NCBI RefSeq assembly: GCF_017815515.1
Contig: NZ_CP072611.1
Location: 1,178,001-1,242,000 of the forward strand
Origin: Aureimonas populi
Lineage (GTDB): Bacteria > Pseudomonadota > Alphaproteobacteria > Rhizobiales > Rhizobiaceae
Length of the DNA: 64,000 nt
Direction of reading: 5' to 3'
Under the pieces are notes generated by a model. That model worked only from the letters and a program-made list of their open reading frames with translations, made no database searches and was not told the DNA's origin. Both the position numbers and the translations under genes were made by a program. This document shows positions 16,755-25,933 of this stretch, in pieces; positions within the stretch are counted from its first letter, which is position 1; each line of letters starts with the position of its first letter.

Positions 16755-18434
16755 GTGACACAGACCAATGCAGGGGCGCAGTCCGTGCGCTCGCAGACCA
16801 GCATGACGAAAGAGGAGAGGAAGGTCATCATCGCCTCCTCCCTCGGCACCGTCTTCGAATGGTACGATTTTTACCTGTACGGTTCGCTGGCGGCGATCAT
16901 CGCGGCGCAATTCTTCGCGGGCGTGAACCCGACGGCGGGCTTCATCTTCGCCCTTCTCGCCTTCGCCGCGGGCTTTGCCGTGCGCCCGTTCGGCGCGCTG
17001 GTGTTCGGGCGCCTGGGCGACCTGGTGGGGCGCAAGTACACGTTCCTGATCACCATCGTCATCATGGGCCTGTCGACCTTCATCGTCGGCCTCCTGCCCA
17101 CCTACAACCAGATCGGCTTCGTCGCTCCGGTGCTGCTGATCATCCTGCGCCTGCTGCAGGGCCTTGCGCTGGGCGGGGAATATGGCGGCGCGGTCGTCTA
17201 CGTGGCCGAGCACTCGCCCAACGGCAAGCGCGGCTACTTCACCGCCTGGATCCAGACCACGGCGACGATGGGCCTGTTCCTCTCGCTCATCATCATCCTG
17301 GGCACGCGCACCTATCTGGGCGAAGAGGCCTTCCAGGCCTGGGGCTGGCGCATTCCGTTCCTGATCTCGATCATCCTCCTGGCGATCTCGGTCTGGATCC
17401 GCACCAAGCTGAACGAAAGCCCGCTGTTCAAGAAGATGAAGGCGGAGGGCAAGGGCTCCAAGAGCCCGCTGAAGGAATCCTTCGCCAACTGGCCCAACCT
17501 CAAGATCGTGCTTCTGGCGCTGTTCGGCCTTACCGCCGGGCAGGCCGTGGTCTGGTATGTGGGCCAGTTCTACGCGCTGTTCTTCCTGACGCAGACGCTG
17601 AAGGTGGACGGGCCGACCGCCAACATCATGATGGCGATCGCGCTGCTCCTGGGCACGCCCTTCTTCCTGATCTTCGGCGCCCTGTCGGACAGGATCGGGC
17701 GCAAGGCGGTGATCATGGCGGGCCTGGGGCTGGCGGTGGTGACGCTGTTCCCCGCCTTCCAGATGCTGACGCAGGTGGTGAATCCGCAGCTTGCCAGCGC
17801 CCAGGCGAGCGCCCCGGTGCACGTCACGGCCGACCCGGCGACCTGCTCGTTCCAGTTCAACCCGGTGGGCACCTCCGCCTTCACCTCGTCCTGCGACATC
17901 GCCAAGGCGTTCCTCGCGCGAAACGCGGTGAACTACGACAACATCGCCGCGCCGGCCGGCTCTGTCGCCACGGTGCAGATCGGCGACGTGACCATCGAGA
18001 GCTTCGAGGGGGGCGCCCTCTCGGCCGAGGAGCGCACGGCGCGCACGGCCGAGTTCTCCACGGCCGCCACCGATGCGATCCGCGCGGCGGGCTATCCGGC
18101 CGCCGCCAACCCGGACGAGGTGAACTATGTCGCGACGGTCGCGATCCTGTTCTTCCTCATCCTGCTCGTGACCATGGTCTACGGCCCCATCGCCGCCTAT
18201 CTGGTGGAGCTGTTCCCCACGCGCATCCGCTACACCTCCATGTCGCTGCCCTACCATATCGGCAACGGCTGGTTCGGCGGCTTCCTGCCCACCACCTCCT
18301 TCGCCATCGTGGCGGCGACGGGCAACATCTATTCGGGCCTGTGGTATCCCGTCATCATCGCGGCCATGTCCTTCGTGATCGGCATGTTGTTCCTGAAGGA
18401 CACGCGCCACGTGGACATCCACAATCTCGACTGA
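16755..18434 (+). CDS. MHS-family MFS transporter with large extra loop
   Basis: The 559-residue inner-membrane protein belongs to the metabolite:H+ symporter group (ShiA/ProP-like). It shows SLGTVFEWYDFYLYGSL near residue 30, GRLGDLVGRKYTF, RLLQGLALGGEYGGA and GALSDRIGRK. Typical members have about 430 residues. Here some 115 residues are inserted at about 341-455 between two membrane segments; they are polar and contain two Cys (near 365 and 379), suggesting a folded periplasmic domain. The GTG start has GGGAGGAG five bases upstream; an internal ATG at 16803 is the alternative. The substrate is not predictable. Confidence 0.87.
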   Translation: MTQTNAGAQSVRSQTSMTKEERKVIIASSLGTVFEWYDFYLYGSLAAIIAAQFFAGVNPTAGFIFALLAFAAGFAVRPFGALVFGRLGDLVGRKYTFLITIVIMGLSTFIVGLLPTYNQIGFVAPVLLIILRLLQGLALGGEYGGAVVYVAEHSPNGKRGYFTAWIQTTATMGLFLSLIIILGTRTYLGEEAFQAWGWRIPFLISIILLAISVWIRTKLNESPLFKKMKAEGKGSKSPLKESFANWPNLKIVLLALFGLTAGQAVVWYVGQFYALFFLTQTLKVDGPTANIMMAIALLLGTPFFLIFGALSDRIGRKAVIMAGLGLAVVTLFPAFQMLTQVVNPQLASAQASAPVHVTADPATCSFQFNPVGTSAFTSSCDIAKAFLARNAVNYDNIAAPAGSVATVQIGDVTIESFEGGALSAEERTARTAEFSTAATDAIRAAGYPAAANPDEVNYVATVAILFFLILLVTMVYGPIAAYLVELFPTRIRYTSMSLPYHIGNGWFGGFLPTTSFAIVAATGNIYSGLWYPVIIAAMSFVIGMLFLKDTRHVDIHNLD

Positions 18435-18457
18435 CCGGCGAGCCCGACGCGACAATG

Positions 18458-18489
18458 AAAAGGCCCCGGAGCGATCCGGGGCCTTTTTT
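18458..18489. terminator. Bidirectional terminator, MHS transporter / leuB
   Basis: AAAAGGCCCCGGA, loop GCGA, TCCGGGGCC and six T lie between the convergent genes. Confidence 0.88.
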
Positions 18490-18514
18490 CCTTATGCGCG
18501 GCGCCCGAGGCGCC

Positions 18515-19630
18515 TCAGGCGGCGAGCCTCTCGCGGAATGCCGCCACGATGGCGTCACCCATCTCGGCGGTGCCGACCTGCCGGCAGCCGGGGGCCATGA
18601 TGTCGCCGGTGCGCGTGCCGGCGTCCAGAATCGCCGCGATCGCCGCTTCCAGCGCGTCGGCCTCGGCCACCATCTCGAAGGAATAGCGCAGCATCATCGC
18701 GAAGGAGGCGATCATGGCGATGGGGTTGGCCAGCCCCTGGCCGGCGATGTCGGGCGCCGAGCCGTGCACCGGCTCGTAGAGCGCGCGGCGCTTGCCAGTG
18801 ACCTCGTCCGGCGCGCCGAGCGAGGCGGACGGCAACATGCCGAGCGAGCCGGTGAGCATGGCCGCGATGTCGGAGAGCATGTCGCCGAAGAGATTGTCGG
18901 TCACGATGACGTCGAACTGCTTGGGGTTCTGCACCAGCTTCATGCCGCCGGCGTCCGCCAGCATGTGGTCGAGCGCGATGTCGGGATATTCGCGCCCGTG
19001 GACGGCGGTGACGACCTCGTTCCACAAGACGCCCGTCTTCATGACGTTGCGCTTTTCCATGGACGTGACCTTGCCGCGGCGCGTGCGCGCCAGCTCGAAG
19101 GCGGCGCGGGCGATGCGCTCGATCTCGTAGGTTTCGTAGACCTGGGTGTCCACGCCGCGCTTCTGGCCGTTGCCCAGATCGATGATCTCCTTCGGCTCGC
19201 CGAAATAGACCCCGCCCGTCAGCTCGCGCAGGATGAGGATGTCGAGCCCGTCCACCAGCTCGCGCTTGAGCGAGGAGGCCTCGGCGAGCGCGGGATAGCA
19301 GATGGCGGGGCGCAGATTGGCGAAGAGCCCCATGTCCTTGCGCAGGCGCAGGAGGCCGGCCTCGGGGCGCGACTCGTAGGGCACGCCGTCCCATTTCGGG
19401 CCGCCCACGGCGCCGAAGAGCACGGCGTCCGCGTCCATCGCCAGCGTCATGTCGGCGTCGGAGATGGCCGCCCCATGCGCGTCGTAGGCGCTGCCGCCGA
19501 CGAGCGCCCGCTCGCTCTCGAAGCCCGCGCCGGCCTCCTCGTTGATGGCGGCGATGAGCTTTTCGACCTCGGCCATGGCCTCGGGGCCGATCCCGTCGCC
19601 GGGCAGGAGAAGCAGCTTGCGCGTGGTCAT
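18515..19630 (-). CDS. leuB: 3-isopropylmalate dehydrogenase
   Basis: The 371-residue enzyme oxidises and decarboxylates 3-isopropylmalate in leucine synthesis, using NAD and a divalent metal. [18 protein letters not shown] at the start, the [11 protein letters not shown] substrate loop, [10 protein letters not shown], the metal-binding [15 protein letters not shown] and the [14 protein letters not shown] nucleotide loop are all present. The start is taken at MTTRK; an ATG six bases earlier is equally in frame. The ridA-like gene and leuD lie upstream in the same direction, 62 bases away, so one transcript is likely. Confidence 0.95.
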   Translation of the reverse strand: MTTRKLLLLPGDGIGPEAMAEVEKLIAAINEEAGAGFESERALVGGSAYDAHGAAISDADMTLAMDADAVLFGAVGGPKWDGVPYESRPEAGLLRLRKDMGLFANLRPAICYPALAEASSLKRELVDGLDILILRELTGGVYFGEPKEIIDLGNGQKRGVDTQVYETYEIERIARAAFELARTRRGKVTSMEKRNVMKTGVLWNEVVTAVHGREYPDIALDHMLADAGGMKLVQNPKQFDVIVTDNLFGDMLSDIAAMLTGSLGMLPSASLGAPDEVTGKRRALYEPVHGSAPDIAGQGLANPIAMIASFAMMLRYSFEMVAEADALEAAIAAILDAGTRTGDIMAPGCRQVGTAEMGDAIVAAFRERLAA

Positions 19631-19692
19631 GGGCATGTCCGTTCGGTTGGCATGAGGGCTCGGCCCCGAGGCGGGGCGGCCTTGTGGCGGTC

Positions 19693-20073
19693 TCAGGGGC
19701 GGTAGGCCGTCGCCTCGATCTCGACCTTCATCTCGGGCTTGAGAAGGCCCGTGACCTCGAGCGTGGCGGCCGGCCTGATCTCGCCCAGCCAGCGGCCGGA
19801 AACGGCGAAGACGTCGTCCGCCATCCCCGCATCGGTCACGAGGTAGCGCACGCGCACCACGTCCTCCATCGAGAAGCCGGCCTCGGCGAGGGCGGCGGCG
19901 ATGGTCTCGAAGGCGGCCTGCGCCTGGTCGCCCGCCGTGTCCGGCATCGTCATGGCCTTGTAGTCGTAGCCGGTCGTGCCGGAGACGAAGCACCAGTTGC
20001 CGGCCACGACCGCGCGCGAATAGCCGGCCTGCCGCTCGAAGGGCGAGCCGGTGGAGATGAGGCGCCGGCTCAT
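19693..20073 (-). CDS. RidA/YjgF-family protein
   Basis: This 126-residue protein of the Rid family hydrolyses reactive enamine/imine intermediates or related compounds. Motifs seen are [25 protein letters not shown] and [11 protein letters not shown], with the C-terminal [10 protein letters not shown] that carries the usual E-x-x-A. The canonical Arg near position 105 of RidA proper, expected before VEI, is not obvious, so it may be one of the Rid4-7 subgroups. Its ATG overlaps the leuD stop as ATGA, so it is coupled to leuD and lies before leuB. A role in protecting leucine synthesis is plausible but inferred only from position. Confidence 0.82.
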   Translation of the reverse strand: MSRRLISTGSPFERQAGYSRAVVAGNWCFVSGTTGYDYKAMTMPDTAGDQAQAAFETIAAALAEAGFSMEDVVRVRYLVTDAGMADDVFAVSGRWLGEIRPAATLEVTGLLKPEMKVEIEATAYRP

Positions 20074-20675
20074 GCCCAGGGCCGGGTGCTGGCCAGCTTC
20101 TCCTCGAAGGCTCCGATGCGCTCGGCGCCCGTGAGGGTCAGGCCGATATCGTCCAGCCCGTTGAGCAGGCGGTGCTTGCGCGAGGCCTCGATCTCGAAGG
20201 AGACGACCTCGCCGTCGGGCCGGCGGATCTCCTGCGCGGCCAGATCCACCGAGAGGCGGGCATTGGCCCCCTTCTCGGCGTCGGAAAGAAGCGCTTCCCA
20301 CTCCTCCTGGCTGACGCGGATGGGCAGGATGCCGTTCTGGAAGCAGTTGTTGTAGAAGATGTCGGCGAAGGAGGTGGCGATCACGCATCGTATGCCGAAA
20401 TCGGCCAGCGCCCAGGGCGCGTGCTCGCGCGAGGAGCCGCAGCCGAAATTGTCTCCCGCCACCAGGATCTGCGCCTGCCGGTAGGCGGGCTTGTTCAGCA
20501 CGAAATCGGGATTGTCCGAGCCGTCCTCCCTGTAGCGAAGCTCGGCGAAGAGGCCGACGCCCAGCCCGGTGCGCCGGATCGTCTTCAGATAATCCTTCGG
20601 GATGATCATGTCGGTGTCGATGTTGACGATGGGCAGCGGCGCGGCCACCCCGTCCAGCCTGTCGAACTTCTGCAT
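20070..20675 (-). CDS. leuD: 3-isopropylmalate dehydratase small subunit
   Basis: The 201-residue swivel-domain subunit works with LeuC to isomerise 2- to 3-isopropylmalate. [15 protein letters not shown], the substrate loop [17 protein letters not shown] and [17 protein letters not shown] are diagnostic. The start MQKFD is preceded by AAGGGA; the frame is open further upstream but without family sequence. It is the first gene of the leuD-ridA-leuB run. The large subunit leuC is not in this window. Confidence 0.95.
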   Translation of the reverse strand: MQKFDRLDGVAAPLPIVNIDTDMIIPKDYLKTIRRTGLGVGLFAELRYREDGSDNPDFVLNKPAYRQAQILVAGDNFGCGSSREHAPWALADFGIRCVIATSFADIFYNNCFQNGILPIRVSQEEWEALLSDAEKGANARLSVDLAAQEIRRPDGEVVSFEIEASRKHRLLNGLDDIGLTLTGAERIGAFEEKLASTRPWA

Positions 20676-20785
20676 GGGTCTCGTCCCTTCGCTCCTCGCG
20701 CGTGCCGGGCCGAAATAGCATCGGGGCGGGGCGGGGGTCAAAGCCTCCCCTTGCGCGCGCACCGGGGCCGGGGCAGGAAGGAGCC

Positions 20786-21655
20786 ATGATGCCCGCCGCC
20801 CCGCCCCGCCCGCTGCGCTCCGCCCTGTTCGTGCCGGCCGCCAAGCCCCGCGCGCTGGAGAAGAGCGCGGGGCTGGCGGTGGACGCGCTGATCTTCGACC
20901 TGGAGGATTCGGCGGCGCGCGAGGAGAAGGAGGGCGCGCGCGAGCGCCTGGCCGCCCAGCTGGCCGCCCTTCCCGACGGCGGCCCGTTCAGGGTGGCGCG
21001 CGTCAATGCGCTCGGCGAGGGCGGGGCGGAGGATATCGCCGCGCTCTCCGGGCTGGGCGCGGTGCTCTTGCCCAAGGTGGAGAGCGCGGCCATGCTGGCG
21101 GCCCTCGACGAGGGCCTGACCGGGGCGGGCGCGCCGGAGGCGTTGGAGCTCTGGGCGATGGTGGAGACGCCGCGCGGCATCCTCGCCGCGCAGGAGATCG
21201 CGGCGGCCAGGCTGTCGCGCCCCGTCGGGGCGCTGGTCGTGGGGCCGAACGACATCGTCCTGTCCACCGGCATCCGCCTTTCGCCGGGCCGGCCCGAGCT
21301 CGTGCCCTGGCTGATGCAGGTCGTGCTCGCCGCCAAGGCGGCCGGGGTGGCGGTGCTGGACGGCGTCTACAACGACTTCCGCGACGCGGAGGGACTGGCG
21401 CGTGAGTGCGCGCAGGCGCGCGCGCTCGGATTTGCCGGCAAGACGCTGATCCACCCGAACCAGATCGGCGCCGCGAACGCGGCCTTCGCGCCCTCGGCCG
21501 GGGAGATCGCGGCCGCCGAGCGCATCGTGGCCGCCTTCGCCCTGCCGGCCCATGCGGGGCGCGGCGTCATCTCGCTCGACGGGCGGATGGTGGAGCGCCT
21601 GCATCTCGAAGAGGCGAGGGCGCTTCTCGCCTTCCGCGACAGACTGGAGAACTGA
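20786..21655 (+). CDS. HpcH/HpaI aldolase family protein (CitE-like)
   Basis: The 289-residue TIM-barrel protein resembles CitE/malyl-CoA lyase-type enzymes: [17 protein letters not shown] at the start, [11 protein letters not shown] with the acidic metal ligand, [23 protein letters not shown] and [18 protein letters not shown]. These enzymes cleave or form acyl-CoA hydroxy acids with Mg2+; here no CitD/CitF partners are present, so citrate lyase itself is unlikely. GGAAGGAG precedes the ATG directly, and a second ATG follows at once. It is divergent from leuD and followed by a DUF1737 gene five bases on, so the two are co-transcribed. Confidence 0.87.
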   Translation: MMPAAPPRPLRSALFVPAAKPRALEKSAGLAVDALIFDLEDSAAREEKEGARERLAAQLAALPDGGPFRVARVNALGEGGAEDIAALSGLGAVLLPKVESAAMLAALDEGLTGAGAPEALELWAMVETPRGILAAQEIAAARLSRPVGALVVGPNDIVLSTGIRLSPGRPELVPWLMQVVLAAKAAGVAVLDGVYNDFRDAEGLARECAQARALGFAGKTLIHPNQIGAANAAFAPSAGEIAAAERIVAAFALPAHAGRGVISLDGRMVERLHLEEARALLAFRDRLEN

Positions 21656-21659
21656 CCCC

Positions 21660-21866
21660 ATGAAGCTCTACCGCCTGCTCACCGGCATCGACGACGCCGC
21701 CTTCTGCCATAAGGTCTCGCTGGCCCTCTCCAAGGGCTGGGAGCTGGCCGGCAGCCCCGCCTACGCCTTCGACGCGGCCGAGCAGGTGATGAAATGCGCG
21801 CAGCCGGTGACGAAGATCGTCGAGGGCAAGGACTACGACCCCTCCATGAAGCTGGGCGAACAGTGA
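21660..21866 (+). CDS. DUF1737 protein
   Basis: The 68-residue protein matches the DUF1737 pattern: MKLYRLLTGIDDAAFCHKVS, then LSKGWELAGSPAYAFDA and a conserved Q/K-rich end (CAQPVTKIVEGKDY). The function is unknown. It starts four bases after the CitE-like stop and is probably translated from the same message. Tryptophan and aromatic residues suggest a small folded domain rather than a leader peptide. Confidence 0.8.
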   Translation: MKLYRLLTGIDDAAFCHKVSLALSKGWELAGSPAYAFDAAEQVMKCAQPVTKIVEGKDYDPSMKLGEQ

Positions 21867-21936
21867 GGGCCCCTGCGGGAACGGCATCGGATCGGTTTGG
21901 CGCGCGCCTCCCCTTCCCGGACGGGTCCTGAGGCGA

Positions 21937-22611
21937 ATGCGCCCCGGCGCCCGGCGCTCGGCCGGGGCCTTTCTCGCGCTCGCGCTCATGATCGCGCTTG
22001 CGCTTGCGCTCGGCCTCGTGGTGCCGCGCCCCGTGGCCGCGCCGGCGGCGGGGGGCGCGCATGAGATCGTCCTCATCGCCAACCCGATCCACACCGACAT
22101 CGCGCTTCCCTCCACGCCCCCGGTCCTGTCGCGCCTCCGCTTCCTCGGCGCGGCGGGCCTGCCGCTCGATCATCCGGGCCTCGGCCACGTGCTCGTCGGC
22201 TGGGGCGGGCGGGAGTTCTACACGCGCACGCCCACCTGGGGCGAGCTGACGCCCGGAGCCGCCTTCGCCTCGGTGACACTGGACGATTCCGTCCTGCGCT
22301 TCGAGCTGATCCCGCCGCTGCCGGCCGATCTTGGCCATACGCGCCGGATCGTCCTGTCGGACGCCGGCCTGGAGGCGCTGGTCACCTTCATCGAGGCGAC
22401 GCTGGCGCGGGACGAGGCCGGGGCGCCGCAGGTGGTGGAGGGGGCCGGCTACACCCCCTTCGACCGCTTCTTCGAGGCGCGGGGCGCCTTCAACATCCTG
22501 ATCGGCTGCAATGTCTGGACATCGGCGGCGCTGGCGGCGGCGGGCGTCTCCACCGGCTGGTGGACGCCCCTGCCGCAATTGCTGTTCGCCTCCCTCGACC
22601 TGCATTCATAG
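21937..22611 (+). CDS. DUF2459 (TIGR02117-like) exported protein
   Basis: The 224-residue protein has an N-terminal signal/anchor (residues about 10-32, LALALMIALALALGLV) and then the TIGR02117/DUF2459 pattern: HTDIALP, LVGWGGREFYTRTPTW near residue 85, YTPFDRFFEARGAFNILIGC and NVWTSAALAAAGV. His, Trp, Tyr and Cys at these points suggest a papain-like (NlpC/DUF830) fold, but that is conjecture. It follows the DUF1737 gene by 70 bases and may share its transcript. The periplasmic role is unknown. Confidence 0.78.
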   Translation: MRPGARRSAGAFLALALMIALALALGLVVPRPVAAPAAGGAHEIVLIANPIHTDIALPSTPPVLSRLRFLGAAGLPLDHPGLGHVLVGWGGREFYTRTPTWGELTPGAAFASVTLDDSVLRFELIPPLPADLGHTRRIVLSDAGLEALVTFIEATLARDEAGAPQVVEGAGYTPFDRFFEARGAFNILIGCNVWTSAALAAAGVSTGWWTPLPQLLFASLDLHS

Positions 22612-22819
22612 GGACGCCTCCTCCTCCAGCGCCTGCCCCGGCGCTGGCGGCCGGCTGCGCGGGCGCACGAGCCCTGAACGCTTCCGGCGCTGGTTCTTCG
22701 CCGGGCTCGCGGTGCTGGGCGCGCAGATCGCGTGGGGCGCGCTTTTCCAGGGCCGGAAAGACCTTCGTCCCGCCCCTCGACGAGGGTGAGGAGACCGGAA
22801 CCGGGCTGGCGGGGGCGGA

Positions 22820-23248
22820 TCAGTCGGCGCCCGCTTCCAGCGCTTCCATATCCTCGTCCGAGAGGCCGAAATGGTGGCCGATCTCGTGGATCAGGACATG
22901 GGTGACGAGCGCTCCCAGCGTCTCCTCGTGCTCGGCCCAGTAGTCGAGGATCGGCCGGCGATAGAGAAGGATGCGGTTGGGCATCTCGAAGGTCATCGGC
23001 ACGTCCGATTCGCCTAAAGGACGGCCCTCGAACAGGCCGAGAATGTCGAAGGGGCTCTCCAGCCCCATCTCCTCGACCACCGCGTCCTCGGGAAAATCGG
23101 CGATCAGGAAGCGGATCTCGCCCGAGAGCGCGCGGAACTCGTCCGGCAGGGCCGCATAGGCTTCCAGCGCCAGGCTCTCGAACTCCTCGAGGCTCGGCGC
23201 CATGCGGGCGCCCCAGTCTCCGGTGCGGTCGAGCTTGGCCATGTCCAT
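22820..23248 (-). CDS. Minimal zincin-type metallopeptidase family protein
   Basis: This 142-residue cytoplasmic protein of the DUF1025 (Zincin_1) family carries HEIGHHFGLSD, with the zinc ligands His121, His125 and Asp131 and catalytic Glu122. Length and the preceding acidic region are typical. Members are widespread but poorly characterised; proteolysis is presumed rather than shown. An alternative ATG two codons in exists. It is convergent with DUF2459 and divergent from the SOS cassette. Confidence 0.83.
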   Translation of the reverse strand: MDMAKLDRTGDWGARMAPSLEEFESLALEAYAALPDEFRALSGEIRFLIADFPEDAVVEEMGLESPFDILGLFEGRPLGESDVPMTFEMPNRILLYRRPILDYWAEHEETLGALVTHVLIHEIGHHFGLSDEDMEALEAGAD

Positions 23249-23355
23249 TCCTTCCGTGGCGTTCGCCGCGCACCATAGGCATCCGGCGCGGTCGGCTCCA
23301 GAGCGGGCGCGAATGGTTGCCCGGCTTTGAGAAAATATTCTTCAATCCCACCCGC

Positions 23356-23402
23356 TTGACTCCTTTGGGAGGCTCTGGAATTCATAGGAACATAACAGGA
23401 AC
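23356..23402 (+). promoter_or_regulatory. imuA promoter with LexA (SOS) box
   Basis: TTGACT at 23356-23361 and AATTCA/ATTCAT near 23380 form a -35/-10 pair. GAAC-ATAACAG-GAAC at 23388-23402 is the GAAC-N7-GAAC direct repeat that alphaproteobacterial LexA recognises, placed at the expected start of transcription so that LexA would block initiation. Confidence 0.82.
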
Positions 23403-23463
23403 TATCGCCCCTTCGAACGGGCTGACGGGCGGGACGGATGCGGTCCCGGCCGAGGAGAACGCC

Positions 23464-24372
23464 ATGGCTGCCGACGCAGGGAAGAAAGGGGGGATGTCGT
23501 TTTGCGGCGTGGATTCCGCTTCCGGGGCGGCGCGTGTGGCGGCCTTGCGCCAGGCGATCGCGCGTATCGAGGGCACGGTGGGACCGCGCCTGCGCAGGGG
23601 GCCGGTGGAGGGGGAGGCGGAGAGGAACAAAGTCCTTTCCCTGGGCGTGCCGGGGCTCGACAAGAGCCTCTCCGGCGGCCTGCCGGCCTGCGGGCTCAGC
23701 GAATTGCGGGTCGGCGAGGCGCGCGATTCGGGGGCGGGCACGGGCCTTGCGCTCGGGCTTGCCGCGCTTTTCGGCGCGGCCCCGGGGCGCCCTCTCCTGT
23801 GGATCGGGCAGGACCTGGCCTTCCACGAGGCGGGCTTGGCCTGCCGGGAGGGGCTGGCCGGATTCGGCCTCGACCCCGGGGCGCTGGTCGTGGTGCGCGC
23901 GCGCCGGGTGGAGGATGCCGTCTGGGCGGGGGAGGAGGCGGCGCGCTCGGGCGCGCCGGCGCTCACCATCCTCGAAGTGCGCGGCAACCCGAAGCTGCTC
24001 TCGCTGGAGGGCACGCGGCGCCTGCATCTGCGGGCGCGCGAAAGCGGCCGGCCCTTCCTGCTCCTGCGCCAGAGCGCGGCGGGCGAGACCAGCTCGGCCC
24101 CCGTGCGGCTTCTCGTCTCTCCCGCCGCCTCCCTCGGCGAGAGGGCCGGCCGCGGCCGGCTCATCGGCGCGCCGGTGTTCCGGGTGCGGGTGGAAAAGGC
24201 GCCCGGCGGGCGCGGCGGACAATTCCTTCTGGAGTGGAACCTCGATGAGCACCGTTTCGAGCCGGCGCGCCGTGCCGCCCCGCTTTCTCGCCCTGTGGCT
24301 GCCGCGCCTGCCGAGCGACCGCATCCGGCGCGCCAGGCTGGGCCGCGCCTGGCGCTCGGCCGCGCCTCCTGA
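23464..24372 (+). CDS. imuA: ImuA, SOS mutagenesis protein
   Basis: The 302-residue RecA-like but ATP-site-poor ImuA interacts with ImuB and supports DnaE2-dependent error-prone lesion bypass. The conserved stretches VLSLGVPGLDKSLSGGLP, LLWIGQDLAFHEAGLAC, GLDPGALVVVRARRVEDA and VRLLVSPAASLGERAGRGR fit the family. GAGGAG lies seven bases before ATG 23464; the frame extends upstream through the SOS box and cannot be coding there. The family-like part ends near FLLEWNLDEHRFE; the last 35-40 residues are an Ala/Pro/Arg-rich tail that overlaps the start of imuB by 128 bases. Confidence 0.9.
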   Translation: MAADAGKKGGMSFCGVDSASGAARVAALRQAIARIEGTVGPRLRRGPVEGEAERNKVLSLGVPGLDKSLSGGLPACGLSELRVGEARDSGAGTGLALGLAALFGAAPGRPLLWIGQDLAFHEAGLACREGLAGFGLDPGALVVVRARRVEDAVWAGEEAARSGAPALTILEVRGNPKLLSLEGTRRLHLRARESGRPFLLLRQSAAGETSSAPVRLLVSPAASLGERAGRGRLIGAPVFRVRVEKAPGGRGGQFLLEWNLDEHRFEPARRAAPLSRPVAAAPAERPHPARQAGPRLALGRAS

Positions 24373-25933
24373 GGGGCCCCGCGCGCCGCAGGGCGCCGAG
24401 CCCTTCGCCTTCCCGGAGATGCCCGGCAGCGCCCACCGCGCCAAGGGCGGGGCCGTGCCCGTGGGGGCGGGCATGGGCGCGGGCGGTGGCCGGCAAGGCG
24501 AAGGGCGGCCGCTCGTTCTCACCGAGAAGATCGAGGGCGCGCTGCGCCTCGCCGCCCTGTGCGAGGAGGCCGAGGCGCTGGGCCTTTCATGCGGGCTGGG
24601 GCTGGCGGAGGCGCGGGCGCGCTTTCCGGGCCTCGAAGCCTGCGAGAGCGACCCCGCCGCCGAGGCCCGGCTGCTGGAGGGCGTCGCCGACTGGTGCGAG
24701 CGCTTCACGCCGCTCGTGGCGCTCGACGGGGCGGACGGGCTCCTCCTCGACATTTCGGGCTGCGCCCATCTCTTCGGCGGCGAGGCGGCGATGATGGAGG
24801 CGATCGTCGCGCAGGTGGGCGCGCAGGGCTTCGCGGTGCAGGCCGCCGTGGCCGGCCATGCCGGCACGGCCCGCGCGCTGGTGCGTCATGCGCCGGGCAC
24901 GCGCCTCCAGGAGGGGGAGGAGGCGCGCGCGCTGGCGCCGCTGCCGGTCTGCGCGCTGCGTCTGGCGCCGCAGGCGGCCGCGCTCCTGTCGCGCCTCGGT
25001 TTGCGGCGCCTCGGGGAATTGATGGCGCTGCCGCGCGCGGGGCTTACCCGCCGCTTCGGCCGCGCGCTGGCCGATGGCCTGGACGAGGCGCTGGGCCGCC
25101 GGGACCGCCCCATCGCCCCGCGCCGGCCCGCGCCCCTCATCATCCACGAGCGCCGCCTGTTCGAACCCATCGCGCGGCAGGAGGACGTCCTGTCCATCGC
25201 CGGCACGCTGGCGGAGCGCATCGCGGGGGATCTCGAAAAGCGGGGCGAGGGCGCACGGCGGCTGGAGCTGTCGCTGTTTCGCGTCGACGGGGCGGTGGAG
25301 CGCGTGGGCGTGCGCCTGTCGGCGCCCTCGCGCGAGCCGGCGCGCCTTGCCCGCCTGTTCAAGGAGAAGCTGGCCGCGCGGGGGGAGGAGCTGGATGCGG
25401 GCTTCGGCTACGATCTCGTCAAGCTGAGCGTCCTTGCCGCCGACCCCTTGGCGGAAAGGCAGGTCTCGCTGGAGGAGGCGCAGGGGGGCGGCGAGGCGGT
25501 GGAGGCGCTGCTCGACCGCCTGAGCGCGCGCCTCGGCGAGGTCTGCGTGTTCGGGCTGGAGGGCGTGGGGAGCCACAGGCCCGAGCGCGCCCAGGCGCTC
25601 CGCTTCGGGGCGGCGGGCGATGCGGGCGCGGCGCCCTTCGCCCTCTCGCCGCGCCCCTTGCGGCTCCTGGCGCGCCCCGAGCCCGTCATCGCCACCGCCG
25701 AGGTGCCGGAGGGCGCGCCGGCCCAGTTCCGCTGGCGTAGGGCGCTGCACCGGGTCGCCCGCGTGGAGGGCCCCGAGCGCATCGCCCCCGAGTGGTGGCG
25801 CGAGGATGCGGGCGCCGCGCGCGACTACTGGCGGGTGGAGGACGAGGAGGGCCGGCGCTACTGGCTGTTCCGCGAGGGCCATTACGGTGGCGAAACGGCG
25901 CCGGCCTGGTATCTGCACGGGCTCTTCGCATGA
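24245..25933 (+). CDS. imuB: ImuB, inactive Y-family polymerase homologue
   Basis: The 562-residue protein resembles DinB polymerases but lacks catalytic acids: the N-terminal D-x-D region is FLALWLPRLPSD, and the usual DE-x-x-LD reads DGLLLDISGCAHLFGG. ImuB acts as hub linking ImuA, DnaE2 and the sliding clamp. A little-finger-like domain and a C-terminal domain (VEGPERIAPEWWRED, YWLFREGHYGGE, WYLHGLFA) follow. About 65 residues near position 45-85 form a low-complexity Gly/Ala/Pro insertion. The ATG at 24245 lies inside imuA, so translation is coupled; the stop overlaps dnaE2 as ATGA. Confidence 0.92.
   Translation: MSTVSSRRAVPPRFLALWLPRLPSDRIRRARLGRAWRSAAPPEGPRAPQGAEPFAFPEMPGSAHRAKGGAVPVGAGMGAGGGRQGEGRPLVLTEKIEGALRLAALCEEAEALGLSCGLGLAEARARFPGLEACESDPAAEARLLEGVADWCERFTPLVALDGADGLLLDISGCAHLFGGEAAMMEAIVAQVGAQGFAVQAAVAGHAGTARALVRHAPGTRLQEGEEARALAPLPVCALRLAPQAAALLSRLGLRRLGELMALPRAGLTRRFGRALADGLDEALGRRDRPIAPRRPAPLIIHERRLFEPIARQEDVLSIAGTLAERIAGDLEKRGEGARRLELSLFRVDGAVERVGVRLSAPSREPARLARLFKEKLAARGEELDAGFGYDLVKLSVLAADPLAERQVSLEEAQGGGEAVEALLDRLSARLGEVCVFGLEGVGSHRPERAQALRFGAAGDAGAAPFALSPRPLRLLARPEPVIATAEVPEGAPAQFRWRRALHRVARVEGPERIAPEWWREDAGAARDYWRVEDEEGRRYWLFREGHYGGETAPAWYLHGLFA

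Noticed and set aside
22612..22819. Possible small membrane protein (RRWFFAGLAVLGAQIAWGAL) between DUF2459 and the zincin gene
   Set aside because: No start codon with a ribosome site in that frame, and flanks are plainly non-coding.
23317..23463. Upstream start for imuA
   Set aside because: The extended frame would run through the promoter and SOS box; the ATG at 23464 has GAGGAG at correct spacing.
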